From Arbacia lixula (taxonomy: Eukaryota > Echinodermata > Echinoidea > Arbacioida > Arbaciidae), in assembly GCA_963669155.1 (NCBI GenBank), contig OZ022597.1, positions 18,173,127-18,237,126 on the forward strand: DNA of 64,000 nucleotides, in the 5' to 3' direction. Position numbers and translations under genes: made by a program. This document shows, piece by piece, positions 1 to 12,156 of the stretch (the first letter of the stretch is position 1; every line of letters starts with the position of its first letter). A model generated the notes under the pieces. It was not told the DNA's origin, did no database searches, and saw only the letters and a list, made by a program, of their open reading frames with translations.

Positions 1-1622
1 TAAATCACAACAACGCGCACGCTGACGCGCGAGATCTGGTTGACGAGGACGCCATCATGCGCAAACTGGTACGGTGCTACAGCAGCGAGTCGCTGACCTC
101 TGTGACGTCAGAGTCATCTGTGCACGAGAATTTATTCCCATCGTAAGTTAACTTACAGTAACTATTCGTTTGAAGGTGTATGTCCACAGTGTCGAATAAG
201 TTTAATAATAAACGACAACTGCAGGCATTACAGTAACAATTCCACACTTTAATTCAAGAAGAATTATATATCACCACTTTGATTATTTTATGGGGGCCTC
301 GGCAAAGACTGTTAAATTCAATCCGTATTCATGGTATGAGTAGAAGGTATTAAGAAAATAGTTTAGAAGTAGAAGGTTATGGGTTGAGGTAAGGCGGGAG
401 GGGGTGGTAAGAGAGACCCCAGTCTCTTTGCGACATTTATACATTGTGGATGTCATGTAATTTGAATCGAATCTACACACATAGAGAAGTTTGTGCTTCG
501 TGTACAAGCCCACAGATTGAAATATCGCTCAAGATTTACCCTCACTATTCAATACATGGACAGAAAGAAAAATCTGTTTTGAGAATGAGGTGGACCGAAA
601 GAGGAGAGGGTAAGAGATATCAGTGGCCGGTCGACTGAGAGGTGTTTAGAGGAATACATAACAGAGAGAGAGAGAGAGGGATAACAGGAACTTCGATAGA
701 AGGAAAAGGAGAGATAGAAGATTGAAAATACAAGAGAGAAAGAGAAAAGGAGAGAGAGCGCGAACATGACAGGGAGGGGAAGATGGTGAAAAGCGTGACG
801 GAAAGGGTGGGAGGGAAAATTAAAAAAAAAGGGGAGAGAGAAAAGGATGATGACATACTAAGTATAAGATAGAGAATCGAAAGGAAGAGAAAATAGATGA
901 GATGATCGCTGGGTATCAATCAAACGTGACCATTTGAGAGGCATGTTCCAATGAGTGGACTGAACCATGCGAGAAATAACAATCTTAAGTTCGCAAATAA
1001 ACACGTCATCACCACGTTTATGGCCACGCGCTCATTTTTTGCAAGTTACTTGCTTCTTTGCGTGTTTATGTGTTAAACACATGGAGACGGGGAAAGAGAA
1101 GAGAATGAAAGGAAGGAAGAAGAATTATGGGATTGCTAGGATGAGATATACGCCTAGAATACATGAGAGTGAGGATCAGGATGGATTAGAAGTAGAAGAT
1201 GGTCGTAAATGTCAGATGGCCGATCACCATTTATGTGTAATCTTATTGCAGGAGGCCGTACGGTAAACCATCATAATATATCGCATGGTTCTGCCATTTC
1301 TGAGCATAGACAACTCAGTATTTCAATTGATAGGTCGTGTCATGTTAACGTGCTCCTGGACACAATGAACATGATATGACTGTACGGAGGAGCGCACAAA
1401 TGGGCGATGGTAATAGATTTCGACTGTGTCAACACGACCTTTGAGATCATTGTAATGACTGATTTTATTACGACGCAGCGAAAATTAATATTCATTTTCC
1501 CATATTTTATTAAATTGCCAGCATTATTAAATCATTTCGAGGTCGTCTATTTAAAGTGCAACAGGCAATCGTATGCAGATTCATTTTCAACCAAACAACC
1601 ACATGCACAGACATACACCTAT

Positions 1623-1667
<45 letters not shown>

Positions 1668-1868
1668 CTCAAAGATATACACGTTGATGGTGAAGAAGAG
1701 AGGGGTGGAGGGGTAGAAATAAAGTTTGAATATGGGATGGAGGGATGATGAGATGAAAACAGAATGATAGGTATCATGAGTGAGTTAAGACAGCGAAAGA
1801 AGAAATAGTGTATACAAAGATATCGTGCAGGATAAAGTTAGCGAGAAAGAAAGATAGAGATATAGATG

Positions 1869-1916
<48 letters not shown>

Positions 1917-2150
1917 CAGAGAGACAGCGAGAGAGAGAGAACGTTTGGGAGAGAAAAAGTGCCATATGGATAGTGTTTTTCGGTAACAAAGGTTGAATAT
2001 TGGATGTAGCAATAAAGTAAGGGAGATAAAAAGGTATCACAAAAAGAACAGATGAAGACAGGAATGGAAGAACCATTGGATAAAACGAGAGTGAGCAGTA
2101 CAGAGTGAGTGAGAGCGAGAGGAAGAGGGGGGTGGGGGAAGGGAGGGAGA

Positions 2151-2198
<48 letters not shown>

Positions 2199-5100
2199 GG
2201 GAGAGAGGGAAAGAAATTGGAAGAGAGAGGGGGAGGGAGAGGGGGAGAGAAAGGGGGGAAAAGAGGAGGGAGACAGAAAGGAGCATGCCATAAGCAGCCA
2301 CATGGACAGAGGTTAATTCCGTACTTCACATCATAGATCTACCTTTGATGTGAAGATAGTGATGGCTTTTATGTCACTCTGGTTCATCGGACGATCTGAT
2401 AACGATAGTAATAATAAATCAATGGATGCGTATAGAATAATTGTGTACAAGATATTCGTATCAGTGTTTTTTGTTTGTTTTGTTCGTTTTTATTACTTGT
2501 ATCATGTGCCATATATGCCTTTTTCGCAATAACATACACACATAATTGCTACAGAAAAAACATGTCTTTGAGACAAAAAGGAAATATGGGGTTTAACGTT
2601 TAAACATGGAACAACGCAAATTGCAGGTAATGATTTTCCATTTATTTATTTGCGTTTGTTTCTTTCGCTTCTCTTGTGTGCTAATAATGTCTCTATACAA
2701 ACATCTTACTTATTTCAGATACTTCAATACTATTTTTGACATAAATGTAAAAATATGAATAAATGAACATTAGTTATAAGCAGAATACAACACGAATGCC
2801 TTCATAGGAGGCGGCTCGCTGGAAACTTGCTTATCGATGTGCATCGGTAATAATAGCGGTATATTGTATATTAAAGGGGCTTTAGTAACATAAACACTGT
2901 AAACATATTTCTTAGTTTTCATGGGTAGAATAAATAAAAAAAAAACCGACTCCAATGGGACAGCCAACGAAAGCTTTTGAACAGATAGAGTTTACAGATA
3001 GCTGTAATCACATGCAATTTGCTCTCGAAGGAATCAAGCGGTGTGGTCGTTATAGACAGTTGTCGTTCTATTCAGGTTTGTCGTTATCTAAGCACCTATC
3101 TGCATTCATTGTTACAATAACACGTACGAAAAGTCACCATATCTTTCCCACCAAACCGCCGTCTTGGAAACGTGACCCAAAAGAACACTTTCAAGAGCGC
3201 GCGCTTTTTTTGCAATCTCCAGCGAGGCCGCGCCAGACTCCCTAGGGCACTTCAAAGACACGGTAGCGACACAAAAGGGACGGTCGTGACGTCATAGCGT
3301 TTTAGCGGTCTCGTTCAAACCTAAGCCCACCTGTCCGCACTCTTTTCCATCTTTCTTATCTCATAATCTTTTCGCCCTTACATCATGCATAACATCAATT
3401 TAGTTTCGATTCATATCGCTATGCATAAAGCTACACTACTGAGCGGAAAAGTGCGATGAGGGTTTGTACTTTTGAAAATCCAAAAAGGGAAATGGAATAT
3501 TTTGTTGGAAATATCACGGACAATAATTTTTGTTTTTGTTATTACAATGAATTTAGCTGTAGTCTCTGCACACTGCTAGGGGGTGGTGACAGAAAACAAA
3601 CAGGGACAGAGGCGAGGGCGGCGGCGGAAGGGAAGGCCTGGGTCGGGGTTGGGGGTAACGCGATGAGGCGTAAACAAACATCTCTCTTAGCCATGTTAGA
3701 TCGGACTAAGTGTGCGTTAGTATAACATCCTTTTAAAAGAAAAAACACGTGACAACGTAAAACAAAAGCGCGATTTACAAGGCTTCCCCATTCAGTTCAA
3801 ATCACGTGTATATTTGTAACCGATGATCCACTCAGCATGCTCAGTGTGCCCACTGTAAACTTCTCGGTCAAACCATGTTCAGGCGCATCCGTCCACTTAA
3901 AGTTATCAAGTTCTTTATTGCTCGCCTGTTGCAACGGATTTCTGCCCAGACTGACCTTTTCAAAGCCGTCTGCTCGTCTGTAGTCCATTATAAACAAGAG
4001 ACTCTAGCCAACTACGTCGCTCAAGCCAAAGACAATAAAAACATTATGGAATGTTCGGGATAGCTAATTCTCCATTCTATTTCTCCAGCGGAGATCTCCA
4101 GCCATGGCGCCTTGTCGATGGCTGCGACTGGTTATGGACAATTTCGACAATTGAATTAGATCTACGACTGGTCGCATTGCGTTATTACGAAGTGCAGCGA
4201 GCTTCATGTTGTATTAGTGATACGAAACGATCGATAGTCCTCCAGTATGGAATTAACCCCCCCCCTTCCCCCTCCTTCCCCCCCCCCCCCCACACACACA
4301 CTTATCCCCTACTCCACCACAACCCTACTAACCAAGGAGGGGGGGGGGGGGGGTTAGAGAGGAGAGAGAAGACATTGTGGGAAGTATACCATGACAAGGA
4401 CAACAAAAATCATGGTAATCCATTACCATGATTATTGTCATCACCATGACTACAACAAACACTATTTTCATGATCTTTGTCATCATTAGGATCATCATTA
4501 CCATTGATAACAACATTGATCGAATGTATCTATGTATATCAAGCCTACTATTTAGCTCATCGATACTAAAGAGGTCATATTGAATAACATAATAATGTGA
4601 CACATTGAATTTAATTTGACGATGAATAGGAATGTGACTTTCCTACAGACAAGCATATCATAAACCCTTAATCATGTTAATAAGCTATGTAGAAATTGCA
4701 ATAAAGCTGGCAGAAGCATGCTTCTGTACGTGAGACATGATACTAATCTAGTAAAAAAAAAAGTTCTTTTGTAAATATATATTCAGATAGGAAAATAAAT
4801 AGAATATATTCGTGAGTCTCATTTAAATTGTCATTATCATCACCATCATTAAAGTCGCCATCAGTGTCATCGTCTTAATTATTCACGCCATCGTCTGCAT
4901 TGCTATCTGAATCTTTATCGGTGCCGTTCCTGTACTCGATCACTTAATATCAAAAATTGAAAATGACGTTCTCCGCACACTTGTGACGTATTGGATGACG
5001 TAGGTTAAGCTTCAAGATTGATCGTGTCGATGATCAGGTGCGAAGTGGTATTCAGTTACACGGCTTATCAACATTTTTGATTTTAAGAGAAGCACCGACC

Positions 5101-6438
5101 TTAACTGGCGGGAAAGAAAGCTTGGCTTTCTAGTTCAATTGAGATTCGAATATGATAGTTTTTGTCACAACACATGCATCAAGAGCTTTCTTCCCAAGGC
5201 ACTAGCATGTTAAAAACAAATCAATTGAAAAGGCAAAGCGAACAGTTTGGCTGCCATTCCATGTGAATAAAATCTCCCTTAAATATGATACGGTAGTAAA
5301 AAAAAAATACCGACAAAGTAATCAAAATCAATATTCACAGGAGATTATTTCAGACTCTGAGTCTCTTTACGCCATAAGTGTAGATAATCCTTGGAATACG
5401 CCGAGTAATCATCAGCAACATAATTCATTGGTTTAAGCATCGTATGCTCTTACTTGAACAAAATTAGCACCAAAAGGGTGCAGCAAAACTGTCGCTCTGT
5501 GAGTATGGTGTTAACTACTCGTGAAAATGCACATTGAATATTATATGTTGATTTGTCGTTGCAGGGCGGGTCAAATCGAGGTCATCGTCGAGTATTCTTC
5601 GGACCCCTCCCGCTTGATCGTCACCATTGTACAGGCACGTGACCTCCGACCTAACCCGGAAGGAGCGGCTCTCTCCGACACATATGTCACACTGTACCTC
5701 GACCCGGATAACGATGTCAAAGGTCAAACCAAGATTTACCGGCGGAGTTTCAGTCCAGTTTACAACGAAAGGTATGTCTACGATGAGTGTTTACTGACGG
5801 TGCACCATGTAGTTACAGGTTTAAATGACTTTTAGATTTTTCTTACAGAATAGCCCTACAAAAATTGCTCAGAAAGCGAGTGTAGATATTGAACAAATAA
5901 AATAAGAATATAATGGCGGACAGAAAGAATCAAAATCATCTTTTCACTCTTTTTTTAGTTTCTTGTTGAGGGCAAACCTGGCATGACCTGAAATGCAGCT
6001 TAAGATGTAAAACTATTGATTTTCATCTACACAGAGCAAAGCTGTCATGGCTGCGATATTTGTTGCTTATTTTGCCTTCTCGATGGTCCTTTTATATGAC
6101 TCTTATCACTGTTATCCGCACCATATCCACCGGGACAGTAGCTCTGATGAGCCATCATCGAGATCTAGTTTACTTGCATGGCCGAGCATTGTCATGGTTT
6201 TCATTTCGCTTGGATAGTCGGTCTTGCTGCTGTGAGTTTTGATTAAGAAGGAGGCTTTCTAAATATTGACAGACGGGGCATTTCCTTGCACCGAGCGTCA
6301 ACTGAAATACATCTCTAGAGCATCAGGAGCATTTCTTCAAAATATTAAGATTTTGTTCTTCAACTTTTCCTCGCGGTCTCCAGCAAACTAGTGATTCGTT
6401 CTCCCCGCTCCTTTTCTTTTTCCCTCTCACCCCTCCCC

Positions 6439-6469
<31 letters not shown>

Positions 6470-6643
6470 ACATTTATCCCTCACACACTGTTTTTCTCTG
6501 TTTCTCCCTCACTTTTACCGACCTCTATCTCCCTTTCTCTTGGTCTCCTTGTTTGTGGGTCTCCCTTCCGCCCTTCCTCTTTGTCTCTCTTTTTCTTTCT
6601 CTCCCTGGCTGCAAGAGTCTCCCTGTCCATATGTTTGTCTGTT

Positions 6644-6709
<66 letters not shown>

Positions 6710-8066
6710 CTTTCCTATCTATCTCCCTCCCGTTCTTACCCTCTCTATCTCATGCACATTCTCCTCCCACTTGATTTGATCTGACTTACATATTGAATTT
6801 GGGTTATGTACATCTCTTGGATAATGAAAAGTACGAATTGAGTGGGCGACATGCGTTTTCTATCCCAGCTGATTTGTAAAGGACCCGTTGCTCATAGTCG
6901 TAATAAAATGTAATCATAAGTAATTTCCGTTTCAATAGATCTTACTACTATTGGATACGTCAACGTCACAAATATAATTCGCATGCGTTTTTTAGTCAAT
7001 TCGCATGGGCCTTAGCCTGTTATTTATGCTGAAGTTATGGGCAGCAAATTTCATGACAAAAGGTACAAAAAGTTATGTAAGAGAACTACATAGTGGTCAA
7101 AACAATTGCTCTGTTATCACGTAATTACCCTGAGAAAATCTTTTAACACGTATTCGTCGTCCTGTTTTTATTGCGCATTTATTTTGTTCATTAGAAAACA
7201 GCAAATGTCCTGAGGACGAATAGATCTTTTATGAGAGGCAAACTTCAAATTAACAGGACAAAACAAAAACCTGCATTTATGGCAAACCTTCTTCTTTTCT
7301 TCATTTGAAGTAAACATTCTTGTTTTTAGCGAGAGCGTCCGTATACGGGAAAAAAAGACTATGAAGGATTTAATTAAGCCCTATTTATGTAATTCGTCAT
7401 GGATCAGCTGCATGTGTTAAGTATTTGTTTATGAAATGCAACATGTGTAGCTCCACTATTTTATTCCGGAAAGTGACAAATTGCACTTGTTCTCGTTTAG
7501 ATACCCTCCGTTTTGTATTGATCATTATCTACATTCCCAAACCGTATGATATATGCCCCATCGGGATTTGGCTCTATAACAGCTTTAACATATGACTTTG
7601 TCTGAGAACCAAAGCATCCGGCCTCGTGTTCCCTCATTTGAGTTGAACCAGAGTCCTATATCTTGGATTGAATGCACTAGCGGAGGGGTGATAAATGAAA
7701 CAGCTACGTTCAGATTTGTACTGCCATACCCTCGCATTTCATCCATGTTAGCTAGAGTAATTTGTAGCTATACAAGTCTCATTATTTTGTATATCTTCTT
7801 TTCCTTACAATTCTTCAATGATTATATCGCCATCATTATCATTATCATCGTCTTCTGCAGAAATTAATTTTGTTTATAATGTACCTTTCTCTTGGAGTTT
7901 TTTTTTTCTTATGCAAGTACATGTAATGCGATATGGCGCGGAGACGCTCATGGGAAACGCACATTCACCTCTATAATTATCTTTGTCTTCTCCACCTTAA
8001 CTGCTCCTTTCTTCTTTAATAAAAATGATTACTACCACCGTCATCCTCATCCTCATCCTCCTCCTC

Positions 8067-8110
<44 letters not shown>

Positions 8111-8135
8111 CCATCATCATCACCATCATCATCAC

Positions 8136-8168
<33 letters not shown>

Positions 8169-8999
8169 TGCCCTCGATCATGTCGATCCTTGTTGAAATA
8201 ATAGTTTTACGTTGCTTGCAGATTTTCCATGCGCGTTCGATGGGAAGATCTGCACCGCCGAACCCTCCGGCTCACGGTCATGAACTACGACCGACACGCT
8301 CGCCACGAAGAGGTTGGAGAAGCTGAGTTAAATCTGGGCGACGTGGAATGGCTGCACGGGCCGTTCAATACGTGGCTGAACCTTCACGACTCGCACGATG
8401 TGAGTAATTACAATGCCTAAAGGTCGCTGCAGATAACACGATCCGATCAGTCGAACGACTCTGCGACTGGCTTAAAGGGGAAGTTCACCCTGAAATTATT
8501 TTGGTTTCAATAAAAAGAGACAAATGAAAGAAACATATGAGTGAAGGTTTGACGAAAATCGGTCAAAGGAAAAGAAAGTTATTTGATTTTAAAGTTTTGA
8601 TTTTGTGACGTCACGTGCGAGGTGCTCTCCCATATGTTGTGTACAAAATAAGTCGATAAATTGCTTTTTTTGACAACGGAATTTTTTTTTCGTACAGGTA
8701 TAATTATGTGTAAAAACGTATTTATGATAATGCATCAAACGCACAAGTAAAAGGATGCATATCTTTGTGAGAAAATGCACATTTTCGAAAAAATTGTACA
8801 CAACATATGGGAGAGCACCTCGCATGTGACGTCACAAAATAAAAACTTTAAAATCAAATAACTTTCTTTTCCTTTAATCGCAGAACCCGGTCGTTGGATT
8901 TATGAAGAAGGCTACTTCTATTTGTCATAGGCCCTTACGTCGAACTGCGGAATCATTCCACAAAAATGGTCGTTTACGGTTCCCTTAACCCTAATCAGG

Positions 9000-9046
<47 letters not shown>

Positions 9047-9808
9047 GGGGGGGGGGGGGGGGGGCATCCTTCCCCAACAATTCGCTGCGAGATTTTATGA
9101 TTTGTCTTTTTGTGCTATCGCGCAACTTTTGAGACCAAAATCACAACGACCATGTATACCATTGTGACACTACATAATTTTCGCCCCACAATGACATCGA
9201 AAATTCGGCTCATTTTAGTGACTTTGTGTACGAACCCGATGGAAAGAGTTGTCATTCATCCACATTACACTCAAAAAGAATGTAATTTCAAGGATAGTTA
9301 AGGGAGTTTTAGATATATTCCAAACGACAATTTACGAACATGTATAACATGTAAAATGCTTACCCTTGTATATATGGTTGATGAAAGTTGTTTCCAAAAC
9401 CACGCCCACTTAAGCAATTTTCCATTTTTCTTATTTCCATAGAAACCTGAAAACCTGGGAGACATCATGTTTTCTCTGAGCTATCTTCCAACTGCTGAGC
9501 GGCTTACCGTGGTCATCGTGAAAGCAAGGGGCCTTAAATGGACTGACCGGAAGAAGTCCGGAGGTAGGCATTCAAACCAGAAACCCACATCCCGTCCTTG
9601 TATCTCAACATCCCTCAAAAGGTCATCGAGGTGGCGTGTCCTTTTACAGACAAAAAATAATACAATTTACAGCACTTATTTCCAGATTTGCCAATCATCG
9701 ATCTGCCATTTCAAGCTTTTTCGTCAGTGTGCGTTGAGATGCGATTGTCATTAATGTCAGCCAGTATTGTGCTATGACATCACCAATATCTGCTGTCGAT
9801 ATTATTCT

Positions 9809-9857
<49 letters not shown>

Positions 9858-9887
9858 TATCTATCTATCTCTCTCTCTCTTTCTATC

Positions 9888-9918
<31 letters not shown>

Positions 9919-9931
9919 CTATCTCTCTACC

Positions 9932-10006
<75 letters not shown>

Positions 10007-12156
10007 ATATCTATATATCTATCTATCTATCTCTCTCTCTCTCTTGCATCCCTGGCTCGCCAGATCCATTCGTGAAAGTGTACCTTCTGCAGAACGGGAA
10101 GAAGATCAGCAAGAAGAAGACGTCCATGAAGCGCAGTGAGACGTGCCCTATTTTCAACGAAGCCATGATGTTCTCCGTGCCATCTACAATACTGGAGGTA
10201 GGGCTGGGACTTTGAAATCATGCAGTGTAAACGGGGCTGTGGCATTGGTTGTGGTGTTTGTGAAGTAAAATCCAAATATTTGGTCGTAGTACGCTGAGGT
10301 CTATCGTGTTAGTAGTACGCTGAGGTCTGTCATGGCGGCTGCGCGGTAAAGGCGTCATTCCGATTAGAAATATGTGATGAGGAGACAGGAAGAAGAAGTG
10401 CAAGGCAAAGAGAAAAGGAAATATTAAGCGCGAGGTGAAAAAAGAAGAGGAGGTTTGAAAAAACAATATCAACATACAGGAAAAGAAGAACAATGAGAAT
10501 TAAAACGGAGAACAAGAAGAGCAAGATAACAAAAAAAAAAGAGGGCAAAGGAGAACAAGAAGGAAAAGAAGAACAAGATAAAGAAGAGGCCAAAGAAGGA
10601 GGAGAAGTTCACAAAAAAAAGAACAAGCAGAGGAACAAGAATAAGAATTGAAAAGAGAGGGGAAGTATAATTTAGAATTATGTGAAGGAAGGCAACAGAA
10701 AGAAAATGACAAAAAGCAATATAAAAGAAAAATTAAAGAAGGAGGGACATTGGCGAAAAGACACAGAAACGTAATATTGACTAGTAAGAAAAAAGGACAA
10801 GAAGAAAACTGAATAAGAAATGAGAAGAAGACGAAGGAGGAAAAGGAAGAAAACGAGCCGTGAATAACATTGAGATATACCCTAATTGGCAGGACACCAC
10901 GTCCTACGTGTTTCCATCAGTTTCAAGACATGACTGGGACTGGAATCGATGCCGTGTAAACATTGCCTGTTTGTCTGATAGCCAAATATTAGTTAGTTGA
11001 TTCTGCATCGATGGCGCGCTTTTTGGCTGGAGTAGAGTCACGAGTTTGCGACCCTGAATACATACGAAGAAGGGATGAAGAATGATAACAAGGAAAAGAG
11101 AAAAATAAAGCGATGAATACCAAGAAGGAGGGGAATTCAAGTCAATTCAAATTGATAAAGGCTTATTCATGAAAACACTTGTGTGCCACTGCAGCTAAAA
11201 ATGACCATGTGCATTTACAGATCTTCTTCACATACACGTGGATATAACATTATTGTAATTTTGTCGATACGGAATATGTGATAGTATGATGAGAGAAACT
11301 TTATGTTTGCTGCATTTTGTTTATATATTCTTCTGTAGGACTTACCAACATATTGTAATGAACTATCATGTGTGTTTTTTGTTTTTTTTAGATATTGTTT
11401 AAATCTAAACGAGTTATCATTTAATGATTTTCAACATTCTACGGTTTACAACATGTCTTCATGAATAGCTATGAGTTGGAAATACCGATCCCTCCCCCCC
11501 CCCCCAAAAAAAAAAAAAAAAAAAATGGAGAAGAAGAAGGATTGATTGATTGATTGATGTGAAATTAACGACACTATCAACAATTCAGTGTCCTTTAAGT
11601 GTCGAACAGTTCTTCTGAAAAAATATTATCATTCCCTTATGAAATTCACCACATTTGAGTAGGATTATAAATCAGAGATAAATTAATGTTAACCATTTCC
11701 CCGGTATAACTTCCCTGCTCTTTACGAAAAGAGAATCAGGTTCTTTAACGTGCAAATGGCGTGACTCTCCTTTATACGGGACCGACGGCTTAAAGTCTCT
11801 TCCGAAAGACTAGAAGAAGAAGGAGAAGATAATTGTGCATTGATATCACTTCTTTGCCAGTGTCCGTGATGATACAACAAATAAGAGTAGAGTAGGGATA
11901 GAGGTTAACGAAGAAGGATGAGAGGTGAACATTTATGTCAAACTTGTTCATAATGAGAAGATTAACTATTTGTTTTCCTTTCTAGAAAATCACGCTGCGC
12001 ATCTCGGTCGCAGAGGTGGGCGCTGGCGGGAAAGCCCCTAGCGTGGGTCACGTGCTCGTCGGTGCTAACGCCAAGGGGTCATCACTCAGTCATTGGAACC
12101 AGATGATGGTCTCGCTGAGGAAACCCGTTGCTATGTGGCACTCCCTCAGGAAATAG
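1..12156 (+). CDS. SYT12: Synaptotagmin-12-like protein, 3' part of gene (six exons, N-terminus outside window)
   Basis: Membrane-trafficking protein with tandem C2 domains; SYT12 is a calcium-independent synaptotagmin of secretory vesicles. Exons I join: 1-142 (partial), 5565-5771, 8222-8399, 9443-9563, 10064-10197, 11986-12156. All junctions are GT-AG and the phases fit, giving 316 residues to a TAG at 12154. The first exon gives a Ser/Thr-rich linker. C2A follows (starting [10 protein letters not shown]), then C2B ([20 protein letters not shown], later [16 protein letters not shown]). The C-terminus HWNQMM...MWHSLRK has the WHxL motif of synaptotagmins and resembles the SYT12 ending. Calcium-binding aspartates are largely replaced in both C2 domains, which also fits SYT12. 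The transmembrane segment must lie upstream. Family assignment is firm; the paralogue assignment rests on remembered C-terminal similarity. Confidence 0.85.
143..5564 (+). other. SYT12-like intron 1 (in-window numbering)
   Basis: No exon found here. The 5.4 kb hold a GA-rich stretch (about 655-910), a CA microsatellite (about 1630-1660), GA arrays (about 1871-1932 and 2105-2275), a C/G homopolymer pair (4258-4290 and 4338-4354) and a CpG-richer patch at about 3160-3310 with a TGACGTCA palindrome. Confidence 0.6.
1627..2275. repeat. CA and GA microsatellites in SYT12-like intron 1
   Basis: CA array at about 1630-1660, GA arrays at about 1871-1932 and 2157-2194, and a G/A-rich flank to 2275. 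The overlapping long frames on both strands are repeat translations. Confidence 0.9.
5565..8399 (+). CDS. SYT12: SYT12-like C2A domain, exons 2 and 3
   Basis: Exons 5565-5771 and 8222-8399 encode C2A. The first strands read [13 protein letters not shown], then [12 protein letters not shown], where the second calcium-loop Asp is kept (SDT for the usual SDP). The third loop reads [12 protein letters not shown] where calcium-binding synaptotagmins have a DFDxxSxxD pattern, so one Asp is Asn and the last is Glu. The domain ends [10 protein letters not shown]. The donor after exon 2 is GTATGT, after exon 3 GTGAGT. A 120-bp ATC-type microsatellite sits just upstream of the exon 3 acceptor. Confidence 0.87.
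6425..6770. repeat. CT-rich microsatellites in SYT12-like intron 2
   Basis: CT arrays at about 6437-6465 and 6669-6705, with a CTGT array at about 6635-6668 and CT-rich flanks. Confidence 0.9.
8040..8170. repeat. ATC/TCC trinucleotide microsatellite
   Basis: About 40 trinucleotides, mostly CAT/ATC with some CCT. It ends about 50 bases before the SYT12-like exon 3 acceptor. Open frames here read poly-Ser and are not genes. Confidence 0.95.
8470..8880. mobile_element. Inverted-repeat (MITE-like) element in SYT12-like intron
   Basis: Two arms of about 80 bp (8567-8648 and 8795-8875) are reverse complements with only a few mismatches, around a loop of about 145 bp. Each arm holds a TGACGTCA palindrome. 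The left side extends outward to an AAGGGGAAGTTCACC-type end that the right side lacks, so the right end is truncated. No coding potential. Confidence 0.7.
9001..9064. repeat. TG microsatellite followed by a G run
   Basis: About 20 TG units, a short CGCGCG, then about 18 G. Lies in the intron before SYT12-like exon 4. Confidence 0.95.
9443..12156 (+). CDS. SYT12: SYT12-like C2B domain and C-terminus, exons 4 to 6
   Basis: Exons 9443-9563, 10064-10197 and 11986-12156 encode C2B. It has the polybasic stretch [14 protein letters not shown] that binds acidic lipids and partners in synaptotagmins. Loop 1 keeps WTD and SGDPFV, but the loop 3 segment reads [12 protein letters not shown] with no aspartates, so calcium binding by C2B is not expected. 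The stop at 12154-12156 follows directly after WHSLRK, the usual end of the family. Confidence 0.87.
9810..10045. repeat. CT and ATCT microsatellite at an acceptor
   Basis: A C run, about 20 CT units, then about 45 ATCT units ending in CT repeats at 10045, 18 bases upstream of the AG of SYT12-like exon 5. Confidence 0.95.
10375..10870. repeat. Purine-rich tract in SYT12-like intron 5
   Basis: Roughly 500 bases of mostly A and G on the plus strand (GAAGAAGAA, AAGGAGGAG types) with few pyrimidines. Not a clean microsatellite and no gene; the frames on either strand are compositional. Confidence 0.75.

Noticed and set aside
1774-2329. Leu/Ser-rich and Arg/Glu-rich long frames
   Set aside because: Caused by GA/CT microsatellites; the same is true of frames at 6391-6784, 14835-15244, 16075-16485, 34182-34817 and 38656-39055.
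7892-8326. Poly-serine protein over the ATC microsatellite
   Set aside because: It reads through a microsatellite into SYT12-like exon 3 in the wrong frame.
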